Origin: a bacterium UBA6115
GTDB taxonomy: Bacteria; Bacillota_A; Clostridia; Christensenellales; Aristaeellaceae
NCBI GenBank assembly: GCA_002428405.1
Contig: DIWD01000045.1
Location: 1-8,845, forward strand
Direction of reading: 5' to 3'
DNA length: 8,845 nt
Each line of letters starts with the position of its first letter. The stretch's first letter is position 1. Shown here piece after piece: positions 1 to 6,403 of this stretch. The position numbers were made by a program, and so were the translations under genes. The notes under the pieces were generated by a model, which had not been told where the DNA came from, did not search any database, and saw nothing but the letters and a program-made list of their open reading frames with translations.

Positions 1-237
1 TATGTGATCCGCCCTGATCATCAGAAAAAAGGCTATGCGACGGAGGCCTTGTCCGCGGTGATCAGGGATTTGTTCCTGAAGGGATACCGGGAGGTGAGGG
101 CGGCCGCGTTCGCCGGCAATGCCGCAAGCCGCCGCGTGATGGAAAAGTGCGGGATGCTCCTGACAGAAGAGATAAGCAGTATCCTCTACCACGGCAAACA
201 GCAGCAATGCGTGCACTATGCGATTTTTAAGGATTAG
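1..237 (+). CDS. GNAT-family N-acetyltransferase, C-terminal part (5' end outside window)
   Basis: The reading frame is open from base 1, so the gene begins upstream; 78 codons remain before the TAG at 235-237. The fragment starts with a Y-V-I-R-P motif followed by QKKGYATEAL, the Q/RxxGxG/A acetyl-CoA pyrophosphate-binding loop (motif A) of the GNAT fold. Further on, NAASRRVMEKCGM is the usual 'N..S..v.ekcGF' segment of the RimJ/RimL-like subgroup. By family knowledge such proteins transfer acetyl from acetyl-CoA to an amine, often a protein N-terminus or a small molecule; the substrate cannot be read from this fragment. It converges on the minus-strand sugar-transport operon, with a terminator hairpin between them, and appears functionally unrelated to it. 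Confidence 0.85.
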   Translation, partial: YVIRPDHQKKGYATEALSAVIRDLFLKGYREVRAAAFAGNAASRRVMEKCGMLLTEEISSILYHGKQQQCVHYAIFKD

Positions 238-264
238 CTGATGCTTTTCCCTGACCGGGGGGCG

Positions 265-295
265 AAAAGGGGAACGGCAGGTGATGCCGTTCCCC
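265..295 (-). terminator. Rho-independent terminator of the sugar ABC transporter operon
   Basis: A perfect 11-bp stem (269-279 pairing with 285-295, arm GGGGAACGGCA) encloses a 5-nt loop. Read on the minus strand the stem is followed by TTTT (268-265), so it sits 35 nt beyond the stop codon of the solute-binding protein gene and should end that transcript. On the plus strand the downstream side is AAAGTTT, a weaker tail, so it may also act partly on the acetyltransferase transcript. Confidence 0.8.
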
Positions 296-329
296 AAAGT
301 TTAAGCCCCGTGCTTTGACTCAGAGAGAT

Positions 330-1805
330 TTACTTGCCAAAGGCGGCTTTATAGGCCAAGTTGTATTCCTCTGTCATCGCTGCACCGCCGTCGTCGGCCC
401 ACTGCTGCCATACGGCGCGCAGGCCGTCCTCGTCGATCTGGCCGGCGATGTACTGCACATGCGCGTCCTCCAGCATTGTGTTCAGGACGGACCCGAACAT
501 GACCGCGGTCTCAGACTCCAGTGAGTGGCAGGGATCAAAGATGCAGTGCTCGACCATGGTGGTTTGGTACTCATTGTACTCATTGCGCAGCGGGGTCATG
601 ATCGGCGCAGGCGTCAGGTCGCCGTTGACGTTCATGCCCAGTTGGTTGAGGCTGTGCTGGACGGCCTGCACGAATTGGGTCTGCTCGTCCAGGATGGTGC
701 GGAAGCCATTCTCATCGATGCCGTAGGTCAGCCCTTCCAGACCCCAGTTGATGAGCGTCTGGCCTTCGGAGCTGTTGCACCAATCCAGGAAGTTCAGGCA
801 CTTGAGCATGTCTTCCTCGGTCTTCACGGCCTTGGTGATGACGATTTCGCCGTTGTAGCCCACCGTGGGCACCATGCGGAAATCGCCCTGGGCGTTGGTT
901 ACGGAGGGCAGCAGGGCAAAGATGGTCTCCGTCGTGCCCTTGTTCTGCTCAAACCATTCCTGCTGGCGGTAGCCGTTGTCCATGCAGTCAAAGCGCATGA
1001 AAGCCTTGTCATTGCGCTCGGCATCGTTCCATTTGCCGGATTCGATGACCATGAAGTCCGGGTCGATCCCGCCGGCTGCATACAGGCTGCGCAGCCAGTT
1101 CAGGCCTTCCAGGAAATGCGGGTCGGTATGGGCGGGGTATACGTCGCCGTTCCCGTCAAGACCCCAGATGTTCGGCGCGCCGTGCATGATGGTGGCGATC
1201 TTGATGGTGCCGTCGACGTATTTGCACATGTTCAGCGCGTAGGTGTCATCGCTCTTGGCCGCCATGGCAAGGCTCATCGCGGTCAGCTCTTCCATGGTCT
1301 TTGGCTTCTCGGTGAAGCCCAGTTCAGCCGCGACGTCGCTGCGGTAATAGATGCCGTTGCGGGCGGTGGCGCGGCTGCGGAAGATGCCGTAGATACGGCC
1401 GTCGACCGCGATGTTGTTGAAGATCTTCTCAGAGCCCTGGGAGAGATATTCCGTCTGGGGGAGGTAGTCCGTCAGGTCCCAGAAGGCGCCGGCGCGGGCG
1501 GAGTTGACGGTCATCGGGTCGCGCGGGCCCTGCATGACCATGATCATGGGCATGTTCGCCGGGTCGGCCAGGGTGACGCTGGTCTGCTCGCCGTAGCCGG
1601 AGTTGGCGACCCAGGTGATGTCAAGCCGGACGCCGGATTTCTCCTCGATCGCTTTAAGCACCGGGTTGTCATCCTTGACAAAATCAACGTCCACATAGAA
1701 GTCGGGCAGCATGACGGTGATCACGAACGGCTCTTCCGCGGCTGCGAAACCTGCCAATCCGAATACCATCATCAGAGAGAGGAAAAATGCCAGAGACTTT
1801 TTCAT
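330..1805 (-). CDS. Extracellular solute-binding protein of a sugar ABC transporter (family 1, YtcQ/LplA-like), no lipobox
   Basis: This 491-residue protein is the expected length for the large family-1 oligosaccharide-binding proteins (COG1653) that pair with LplB/LplC-type permeases. Residues 1-23 form a signal peptide: two lysines, a hydrophobic core rich in Phe/Leu/Met, and an AAA|EE signal peptidase I site. There is no cysteine near the cleavage point, so the usual Firmicutes lipoprotein anchor is absent and the mature protein should be free or held some other way. The start is fixed by AAGGAGG six bases before the ATG. It is the last gene of the minus-strand operon, 44 nt after the second permease, with a small hairpin in the gap. 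Substrate is inferred from neighbours (esterases, PL22 lyase) as a pectin-derived oligosaccharide; the protein alone does not prove it. Confidence 0.9.
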   Translation of the reverse strand: MKKSLAFFLSLMMVFGLAGFAAAEEPFVITVMLPDFYVDVDFVKDDNPVLKAIEEKSGVRLDITWVANSGYGEQTSVTLADPANMPMIMVMQGPRDPMTVNSARAGAFWDLTDYLPQTEYLSQGSEKIFNNIAVDGRIYGIFRSRATARNGIYYRSDVAAELGFTEKPKTMEELTAMSLAMAAKSDDTYALNMCKYVDGTIKIATIMHGAPNIWGLDGNGDVYPAHTDPHFLEGLNWLRSLYAAGGIDPDFMVIESGKWNDAERNDKAFMRFDCMDNGYRQQEWFEQNKGTTETIFALLPSVTNAQGDFRMVPTVGYNGEIVITKAVKTEEDMLKCLNFLDWCNSSEGQTLINWGLEGLTYGIDENGFRTILDEQTQFVQAVQHSLNQLGMNVNGDLTPAPIMTPLRNEYNEYQTTMVEHCIFDPCHSLESETAVMFGSVLNTMLEDAHVQYIAGQIDEDGLRAVWQQWADDGGAAMTEEYNLAYKAAFGK

Positions 1806-1828
1806 GGGATGCCTCCTTGTATTATTTT

Positions 1829-1844
1829 ATCCGCATACGCGGAT
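1829..1844 (-). other. Intercistronic hairpin ahead of the binding-protein gene
   Basis: A perfect 6-bp inverted repeat, ATCCGC and GCGGAT, encloses a 4-nt loop in the 44-nt gap between the second permease and the solute-binding protein. On the minus strand it is followed by AAAATAATA and then the ribosome binding site, not by a T-tract, so it is not a standard terminator. In sugar importer operons a hairpin here often protects the 3' segment after mRNA processing and lets the binding protein be made in excess; that role is inferred. Confidence 0.5.
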
Positions 1845-1849
1845 GTTGC

Positions 1850-2764
1850 CTAACCCTTCAGAGCGCCAATCATCACGCCCTTGACAAAGTAGCGTTGTAA
1901 AAAAGGATAGATGCAGATGATCGGGACAGTGGACACAACAATAATGGCCATCTTGATGGACTGGGAGGGCGGTTCAATAAAATCAGGGGACAGGTTGCTC
2001 ATATCTCCCGCTGTGGCCTCAGCCAGCACGATCAGTTCGCGCAGGATGACCTGCAGCGGCCACTTTTCCCGCGCGCCGGTCATGTAGAGCATCGCGGAAA
2101 AGTAGCTGTTCCAATGGCCGACTGCGTAGAAGAGCCCGAAGGTCGCCAGAACGGGCGCTGAGAGGGGCAAAACAATGCGCACCAGCGTTCCCAGGTCATT
2201 GCATCCGTCCATATAGGCCGACTCCTCCAGTTCCTGGGGGATGTTCTGGAAGAAGTTCTTGACGATCATCAGGTTGTACGCGCTGATGGCTCCCGGAAGC
2301 AGGACGGAGAGGAAGCTGTTCTTGAGTCCCAGCCAGGAAGCGACGACGATGTAGCCTGGAATCATACCGCCGGAAAAAAACATGGAGAAGATGACCATGT
2401 TCAGGAAGAAGTTCCGCCCGCGCAGACGGCGTTTGGACAGCGCGTAGGCCATTGTGCAGGTAAAGAAGAGGTTGATGGCGGTGCCTGTTACTGTGATAAA
2501 AACTGAGTTGCGCATGGAACGCAGCAGGGTGTTGGAGGAGAAGATGTAGGTGTACGCGTCTGTGCTGACGTCCTGCGGGATGATGAACATCGGCCTGACA
2601 GCGATTTCATAATCTGTGGCAAAGGATGCGCCGATGACATAGAAGAAGGGAAAAATCGTCACCGCCGCGGCGAGTGTGAGGAACAGAATGTTCGCAAGGT
2701 CGAACGCCTTGCTGCCAAGAGACTGCTGTTTTGCCCGCCAATTTACTCTTCTTGTTCTTTCCAT
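1850..2764 (-). CDS. Sugar ABC transporter permease, LplC/YtcP (MalG-like) type
   Basis: The 304-residue inner-membrane protein has the standard size and layout of the second permease of a carbohydrate importer (COG0395). A short basic N-terminus leads into a first membrane segment at about residues 24-46, with further hydrophobic segments near 86-108, 121-143, 150-168, 203-224 and 272-290. The ATPase-contacting EAA loop is at about residues 180-203 (ESAYMDGC, then a basic stretch and VLPLS). It ends with YFVKGVMIGALKG, a tail highly characteristic of this subfamily. The start follows an AGAGG motif five bases before ATG, and only 8 nt separate it from the upstream permease stop, so the two are co-translated. 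No ATPase is encoded nearby; a shared MsmX-type ATPase elsewhere is expected from known relatives. Confidence 0.93.
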   Translation of the reverse strand: MERTRRVNWRAKQQSLGSKAFDLANILFLTLAAAVTIFPFFYVIGASFATDYEIAVRPMFIIPQDVSTDAYTYIFSSNTLLRSMRNSVFITVTGTAINLFFTCTMAYALSKRRLRGRNFFLNMVIFSMFFSGGMIPGYIVVASWLGLKNSFLSVLLPGAISAYNLMIVKNFFQNIPQELEESAYMDGCNDLGTLVRIVLPLSAPVLATFGLFYAVGHWNSYFSAMLYMTGAREKWPLQVILRELIVLAEATAGDMSNLSPDFIEPPSQSIKMAIIVVSTVPIICIYPFLQRYFVKGVMIGALKG

Positions 2765-2772
2765 CTCTGCCT

Positions 2773-3708
2773 CTAGTACAGCCCGGGTTCGCCGAGCCGA
2801 TGTGCCAGCTTATTGGCGGAAATGACCAGTGTCACGCTGACGATGGATTTGAACAGCCCCACTGCCGTGGCGTAACTGTACTGCCCGGCCTGGATGCCCT
2901 GCTGGTAGACGAACACATCAAAGGTTTGGGACACACTCCGGTTCATCGCGTTGGCCATCAGGATCAGATGTTCATGTCCGGTATTGAGGATGCTGCCCAT
3001 GCGCAGCACCAGCAGCAGCACGATGGTGGAACGGATGGCGGGCAGGGTGATGTGCCACAGCTGCCGTAAGCGCCCGGCGCCGTCCATCATGGCAGCCTCA
3101 TACAGCTGGATGTCAACACTGGAGAGCGCTGCCAGGAAGATGATGGTGCCCCACCCGGTCTCCTTCCAAATGGTCTGGCCGATGATCATCCAGCGGAAGG
3201 CGGAGGGATCGGTCAGGTACTTAATGGGGTAGCCCATTGCCGCCTGTGTCGCCCTGTACATCAGCCCGCTGGTCCCGAAAACCACCACTGTGATACTTAC
3301 CACAATGACAATGGAAATGAAGTGCGGCACATATAACAGCGTCTGCACGAGCTTTTTATAGCGCTGACTGCGCATCTCGTTGAGCAGCAGCGCCAGAATG
3401 ATGGGCGCTGGGAAAAAGAAGACGATGTTCATCAGTGACAGGGTGAGTGTGTTGCCCAGCAGCCGGGTGAAGGCCGGGTTCCTGAAGAAATACTCAAACC
3501 ATTTCAGCCCCACCCACTGGCTTTTTGCGATCCCGGATATGGGCACATAGTTCTGGAAAGCGATGACGACGCCCCACATGGGCAGGTAGTGGAAGACGAT
3601 AAAATACAGAAACCCGGGAATAAGTAGGATATAAAGCCACCTGTCCCGCACAACATGGTTGCGCAGCTGGTGTATATAGGTAATTCTGCCTTTGGCTCTT
3701 GTACTCAT
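2773..3708 (-). CDS. Sugar ABC transporter permease, LplB/YteP type
   Basis: This is the first permease of the importer (COG4209 style). From the chosen ATG it has 311 residues, a basic N-terminus, then a first membrane segment at about 24-41 followed by the family pattern YLPMWGVVIAFQNY. Other hydrophobic segments lie near 84-109, 123-145, 173-195, 227-240 and 281-297. The EAA loop at about 203-224 (YEAAMMDGAG, then WHITLPAI) is intact and would dock on the ATPase. It ends in GEPGLY, close to the W/LGE.GLY/W tail of the family. A GTG six bases upstream (3714) is in frame, but the AAGGGCGG Shine-Dalgarno is spaced properly only for the ATG at 3708. In B. subtilis and Paenibacillus, relatives import rhamnogalacturonan or galacturonide oligosaccharides. 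Confidence 0.92.
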   Translation of the reverse strand: MSTRAKGRITYIHQLRNHVVRDRWLYILLIPGFLYFIVFHYLPMWGVVIAFQNYVPISGIAKSQWVGLKWFEYFFRNPAFTRLLGNTLTLSLMNIVFFFPAPIILALLLNEMRSQRYKKLVQTLLYVPHFISIVIVVSITVVVFGTSGLMYRATQAAMGYPIKYLTDPSAFRWMIIGQTIWKETGWGTIIFLAALSSVDIQLYEAAMMDGAGRLRQLWHITLPAIRSTIVLLLVLRMGSILNTGHEHLILMANAMNRSVSQTFDVFVYQQGIQAGQYSYATAVGLFKSIVSVTLVISANKLAHRLGEPGLY

Positions 3709-3737
3709 GGCCACCGCCCTTATGTCTGCTTTTCCGC

Positions 3738-3756
3738 TTCCTCGTCACCGGAGGAA
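3738..3756 (-). promoter_or_regulatory. Leader hairpin upstream of the permease genes
   Basis: A 6-bp inverted repeat (TTCCTC and GAGGAA, 7-nt loop) lies in the roughly 57-nt leader between the predicted transcription start and the permease ATG. One arm contains GAGGA, which could mimic a ribosome binding site. It may only be a chance stem; no known riboswitch or T-box was recognised. Confidence 0.25.
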
Positions 3757-3771
3757 TGATTTCTCTTTCCT

Positions 3772-3800
3772 TTCATATCACAAATGTGTGTTCAGGTCAA
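3772..3800 (-). promoter_or_regulatory. Sigma-A-type promoter for the permease/binding-protein genes
   Basis: On the minus strand TTGACC (3800-3795) and TATGAA (3777-3772) are separated by exactly 17 nt, 5/6 and 4/6 matches to the housekeeping consensus. It lies just after the stop codon of the CE8-like gene and about 65 nt before the permease start, so the transporter genes can be transcribed apart from the two enzyme genes upstream. No terminator is visible between the CE8-like gene and this promoter, so read-through is also possible. Confidence 0.55.
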
Positions 3801-3813
3801 GGAAACTCTTGTT

Positions 3814-4506
3814 TTATATACGTCCGCAATCTTCCAGGTCCGGCCAGCCTCCCTGAAACAGGGGCACCTGGGCCTGTCGGGCAAATGCGGTCAAGGCCAT
3901 CTTGTGGGCCTGCGGCAGTTCCTGATGGAGGATAAGGAAGAGCCTCGCCCCATTTTCCAGGGCAGCGTAGCGGTACATCCCCAGATAAAGCGGGAACTCC
4001 CTGCCCGCCCCCGGGCAGAAAGCAGGTCCGGGTTTCCCTTCTGATGGTCCGCACAGCAACGCGAGGAAATCCCCTGGCCGCAGGAACAGCTCAACCCGGC
4101 CCAAAAGCCCCTGTACTGCCGCGCCTTTGGCTGTCCCGCCGGGGCTGGTTTCATCGTAAAGATAACACTTGAACGGGGGAGGTCCCGCCGGAATCGCTTC
4201 CCGGCACCCGCAAAGGAACAGGGAGGGAACATCCCGCAGGTCTTTTTGTTTGATAAGATCAGACCCGTTCTGCATATTTTCCAGTTCAACATCGCCGCTT
4301 GAGATCTGGATGGGCGACCGGAGGATCACACACTGCGCGGATTCGCCGACAATGCGCAGCCAGCCTTCCTTGATCCGGACCTGTTCCTCATAAATGCCGT
4401 CGCGGATGAGGATAAGGGCCGGCGCTGATTGATTCCCATTGGCCGCGTCAACAGCAGACTGGATGGATCGGTCTTTACCGCTGCCAGAGGCACTGACCTG
4501 GATCAT
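3814..4506 (-). CDS. Pectinesterase-like (CE8-type) protein with eroded catalytic motifs
   Basis: From the ATG at 4506 this is 230 residues. Residues 1-62 match the beginning of carbohydrate esterase family 8 pectin methylesterases well: V-x-A-S-G-S-G, SIQSAVDAA, an I-R-D-G-I-Y-E-E-Q-V strand, and LRIVGES with VILR. Farther on the match is faint: SLFLCG near 95-100 where QALALYV-type sequence is expected, GRVELFLRP at 136-144 in place of VDFIFG, and EGKPGPAF (156-163) then LYLGMYRYA (173-181) in place of LGRPW. Thus the QDTL aspartate is not found, the second aspartate is replaced by Glu, and the LGRPW arginine is not aligned. About 70-100 residues of the usual length are missing. No signal peptide. 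Start and stop overlap the SGNH gene as ATGA, with AAGGAGG upstream, so the two are translationally coupled. The alignment was made by eye; activity as an esterase is doubtful. Confidence 0.6.
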   Translation of the reverse strand: MIQVSASGSGKDRSIQSAVDAANGNQSAPALILIRDGIYEEQVRIKEGWLRIVGESAQCVILRSPIQISSGDVELENMQNGSDLIKQKDLRDVPSLFLCGCREAIPAGPPPFKCYLYDETSPGGTAKGAAVQGLLGRVELFLRPGDFLALLCGPSEGKPGPAFCPGAGREFPLYLGMYRYAALENGARLFLILHQELPQAHKMALTAFARQAQVPLFQGGWPDLEDCGRI

Positions 4507-5186
4507 GCCGCATCCTCCTTCAGCCAGAAACGCAGCGGCAGGGTGCTTTCCCTGACACACCGGGCCAGCAGCCCGGCGAAGGCCTGCGCACCTTCTGCCC
4601 TGGTGTGGGTGTTATCCGTCAGCCCGTCGGGCCAGGCAGACCAGACGCCGGCGGGCAGGTGCATATACAGGTTCTTTGATTTTTCGGGCCCCAGCGCTTT
4701 GAGCAATCCCATCGTTTCCCTTCGATGGTCCAGCAGCGGGATGTTTTCAGCCCGCGCAAGCCGCCGGACCGCCTGCGCATAATCCGCGAACGTGTCCTCC
4801 ACATCGCCTTGCGGAGTAAACACCCTCTGGGCGATGGGGGTGATCAGGACGGGGCAGGCTCCACGCTGCCGTGCGGCGCACGCCATCAGGAGCAGGTTAT
4901 TGGTGTAGGAACTTTCAGGATAGGTCCTGCGCCAGACAAGTGAGGAAGCATTGTCGTTATGCCCGAACTGGATCATGACATAGTCATCAGGCCGCAGGAG
5001 CGCTTCCACTTGCAGCAGTCTGCCCTCCGCGATGAAACTCTTGGTGCTGCGCCCGCCGATCGCGTGGTTGAAAACCTCGCTGCACGGAGAAAAGTGTTCC
5101 TTGAAGAACTGACCCCATCCCGCCTTGGGCGCGTCTGTCTGAGCATAGGTCATTGCTGTGGAATCGCCCAGGATGAATATTCGCAA
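4503..5186 (-). CDS. Intracellular SGNH/GDSL esterase, rhamnogalacturonan acetylesterase-like (CE12 type)
   Basis: With a TTG start at 5186 the protein has 227 residues. All SGNH blocks are present: GDST with the nucleophile Ser9, the oxyanion glycine in IGGRST (44-48), GHND with Asn77, and D-N-T-H at 191-194 supplying the catalytic Asp and His. This arrangement and size fit the YesT/RhgT-like rhamnogalacturonan acetylesterases, which remove acetyl esters from galacturonic acid residues of pectin. There is no signal peptide, so it should act on imported oligosaccharides. An upstream in-frame ATG at 5243 would give 246 residues, but it has no ribosome binding site and lies inside the predicted -10 element; the TTG has CAGGA eight bases before it and puts the GDS motif at the usual position 7-9. 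It is first in the minus-strand cluster and overlaps the CE8-like gene. Confidence 0.88.
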   Translation of the reverse strand: MRIFILGDSTAMTYAQTDAPKAGWGQFFKEHFSPCSEVFNHAIGGRSTKSFIAEGRLLQVEALLRPDDYVMIQFGHNDNASSLVWRRTYPESSYTNNLLLMACAARQRGACPVLITPIAQRVFTPQGDVEDTFADYAQAVRRLARAENIPLLDHRRETMGLLKALGPEKSKNLYMHLPAGVWSAWPDGLTDNTHTRAEGAQAFAGLLARCVRESTLPLRFWLKEDAA

Positions 5187-5243
5187 GAGGGTAATCCTGC
5201 CTTTCGGGAAAACATGATCTAATACTGATAGCCTTTGTTCCAT

Positions 5244-5252
5244 ATTTTAGCA
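5244..5252 (-). promoter_or_regulatory. Extended -10 promoter for the minus-strand esterase gene
   Basis: On the minus strand TGC followed by TAAAAT forms an extended -10 element (5/6 match plus the upstream TG). No good -35 was seen 17 nt upstream, which is typical of extended -10 promoters. Transcription would begin near 5237, leaving a leader of about 50 nt to the TTG start and excluding the ATG at 5243. Confidence 0.45.
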
Positions 5253-5369
5253 TACATTTGTCATATGCGTGTGCATTCAGCCTATGGAGTTGTATGAGTT
5301 CATTTCAACATTTGAGGCAAACCGTGCCAGGGACGCCTTTCCTTTCATGACTTTCTGCGTGCAGAAGCG

Positions 5370-5398
5370 TTGCCCAGGATGGATTTGTGCGGTATGAT
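5370..5398 (+). promoter_or_regulatory. Sigma-A-type promoter for the plus-strand esterase/lyase unit
   Basis: TTGCCC (5370-5375) and TATGAT (5393-5398) are separated by exactly 17 nt, 4/6 and 5/6 matches to consensus. Transcription would begin near 5405, 54 nt before the small ORF and about 256 nt before the second esterase. Confidence 0.55.
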
Positions 5399-5458
5399 AA
5401 GGTCAATCGAAAAATCTTCTTTGGCATGAAGCAAATATTCAGCGGTGGAGCGCGATTG

Positions 5459-5668
5459 ATGATGGAAACAGCGAAAAGCATCTGGAGGACCTTTGAGCAG
5501 AACGGCTGCGCAGAAACGCTGGGCGGTCTGCGGGTATGGCGCGATAGGCAGCTTGCGGCAGAGCCGCTTCGCCATGGCGTCAATACCGCGGCGCTTCTGC
5601 AGGCAATGACCTGCCAATATATGAGGGAGATGCCCGGGACAGAGTATGAAGGAATGCAGCATGCCTGA
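5459..5668 (+). CDS. Hypothetical small protein, 69 residues, overlapping the second esterase
   Basis: I do not recognise this protein. The frame opens at ATGATG after GGTGGAG (8-nt spacing), lies entirely downstream of a good promoter, and its TGA overlaps the start of the following esterase by 8 nt, an arrangement typical of translational coupling. It is soluble-looking, mildly basic in the middle (VWRDRQ), with two cysteines, four or more methionines late in the sequence and no signal peptide or membrane segment. The frame is open from 5387, but that earlier start lies inside the promoter. It could be a real small gene, a leader ORF that couples translation to the esterase, or the tail of a decayed gene. 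An antisense frame (5671-5345) is also open, which lowers confidence. Confidence 0.35.
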   Translation: MMETAKSIWRTFEQNGCAETLGGLRVWRDRQLAAEPLRHGVNTAALLQAMTCQYMREMPGTEYEGMQHA

Positions 5669-6365
5669 CATCTACATCATCGGCGACTCGACGGTACAGG
5701 CAGGAGGTGCCCCTTTCTATGGCTGGGGCAGCCAGCTGCAGCATTTCTGCCGGAAGGATGTGCCGGTTTATAACCATGCCCGCAGCGGGGAAAGTTCCCG
5801 GAGTTTCCTGGAAAGGGGGCTGTTTGAGCCTGTCCGTGAGCATATCAGGAGGGATGACCTGCTCCTCATCCAGTTTGGACACAACGATGAGAAGGACGAC
5901 CCGGAGAGACACACAGACCCGCAGGGTTCTTTCATGGATTTTCTCAGCATCTACCTGGATACGGCGCAGCAAAACAAGGCCAGAGCAGCCTTGGTGACGC
6001 CGGTCTGCCGCCGGCACTTCCTTGCGGATGGCAGCTTGCTATATACGCACGGCGAGTATCCGCTGGCTGTCCGCCGCTTGGCCAAACAGCGCGGCATCCC
6101 CTGTATCGACCTGAAAAAGATGTCCAGGGATCTCTTTCTCAGCCTGGGCAGGGAGAGCACAGCACGGCTCTTTGTCCAGATACCCGCGGGCGGCCATCCG
6201 GATTTTCCGCAGGGCCATGATGACCTGACGCACTTTTGCCTTCATGGGGCGCGGCGCATAGCATTCCTGGCGGCCTCCGCCATCGCGGCGGAGAAGACGC
6301 TGAGGGATATGATCGACCCGCGCCGGATAGAAGAAGAGCGGCTGCAGCAGGAAGCGATCTGCTGA
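5661..6365 (+). CDS. Second intracellular SGNH/GDSL esterase, rhamnogalacturonan acetylesterase-like
   Basis: The 234-residue protein has the full SGNH set: GDST with Ser10, the block II glycine in R-S-G-E-S-S (41-46), GHND with Asn75, and D-L-T-H at 188-191 for the Asp/His pair, followed by HGA at 195-197. An aromatic/glycine stretch after the nucleophile (GAPFYGWGSQL) and the IPAGGHPDFPQG segment before the catalytic Asp resemble the same segments in the esterase encoded divergently, so the two are paralogues within a CE12-like group. No signal peptide, so a cytoplasmic deacetylase of imported pectin oligosaccharides is inferred. The ATG at 5661 is chosen because AAGGA stands 7 nt before it; the in-frame ATG at 5646 has only a weak site. 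The C-terminus (about 213-234) is a charged helix rich in Glu/Arg/Gln. The PL22 gene follows after 38 nt. Confidence 0.87.
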   Translation: MPDIYIIGDSTVQAGGAPFYGWGSQLQHFCRKDVPVYNHARSGESSRSFLERGLFEPVREHIRRDDLLLIQFGHNDEKDDPERHTDPQGSFMDFLSIYLDTAQQNKARAALVTPVCRRHFLADGSLLYTHGEYPLAVRRLAKQRGIPCIDLKKMSRDLFLSLGRESTARLFVQIPAGGHPDFPQGHDDLTHFCLHGARRIAFLAASAIAAEKTLRDMIDPRRIEEERLQQEAIC

Positions 6366-6403
6366 AACCTTTACACTAACACGACAGGAGGCTGGAATAC
6401 AGG

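Larger units (their letters stand above)
5187..5458. promoter_or_regulatory. Divergent intergenic region between the two esterase transcription units
   Basis: This 272-bp stretch carries the minus-strand promoter (5252-5244) and the plus-strand promoter (5370-5398). Between them, around 5266-5277, is a small imperfect dyad (ATGC, 4 nt, GCAT). No clear catabolite-response element or named operator was recognised. Long antisense frames cross it but have no ribosome binding site or family resemblance. It is the natural place for a shared regulator of both pectin transcripts to bind. Confidence 0.45.

Noticed and set aside
525..1853. A 442-codon plus-strand open frame opposite the solute-binding protein gene
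   Set aside because: It is antisense to a gene with signal peptide, strong ribosome binding site and family match; it has low-complexity Val/Gly/Asp/His content typical of a mirror frame in GC-rich coding DNA and no family resemblance.
4507..4560. An 18-residue N-terminal extension of the CE8-like protein starting at 4560
   Set aside because: The AAGGAGG site and the ATGA overlap point to the ATG at 4506, which also begins exactly at the first conserved CE8 strand.
5345..5671. A 108-codon minus-strand frame across the divergent intergenic region
   Set aside because: It runs through the plus-strand promoter and the esterase start, has no visible ribosome binding site, and its protein (rich in His, Cys, Pro and Arg) looks like non-coding translation.
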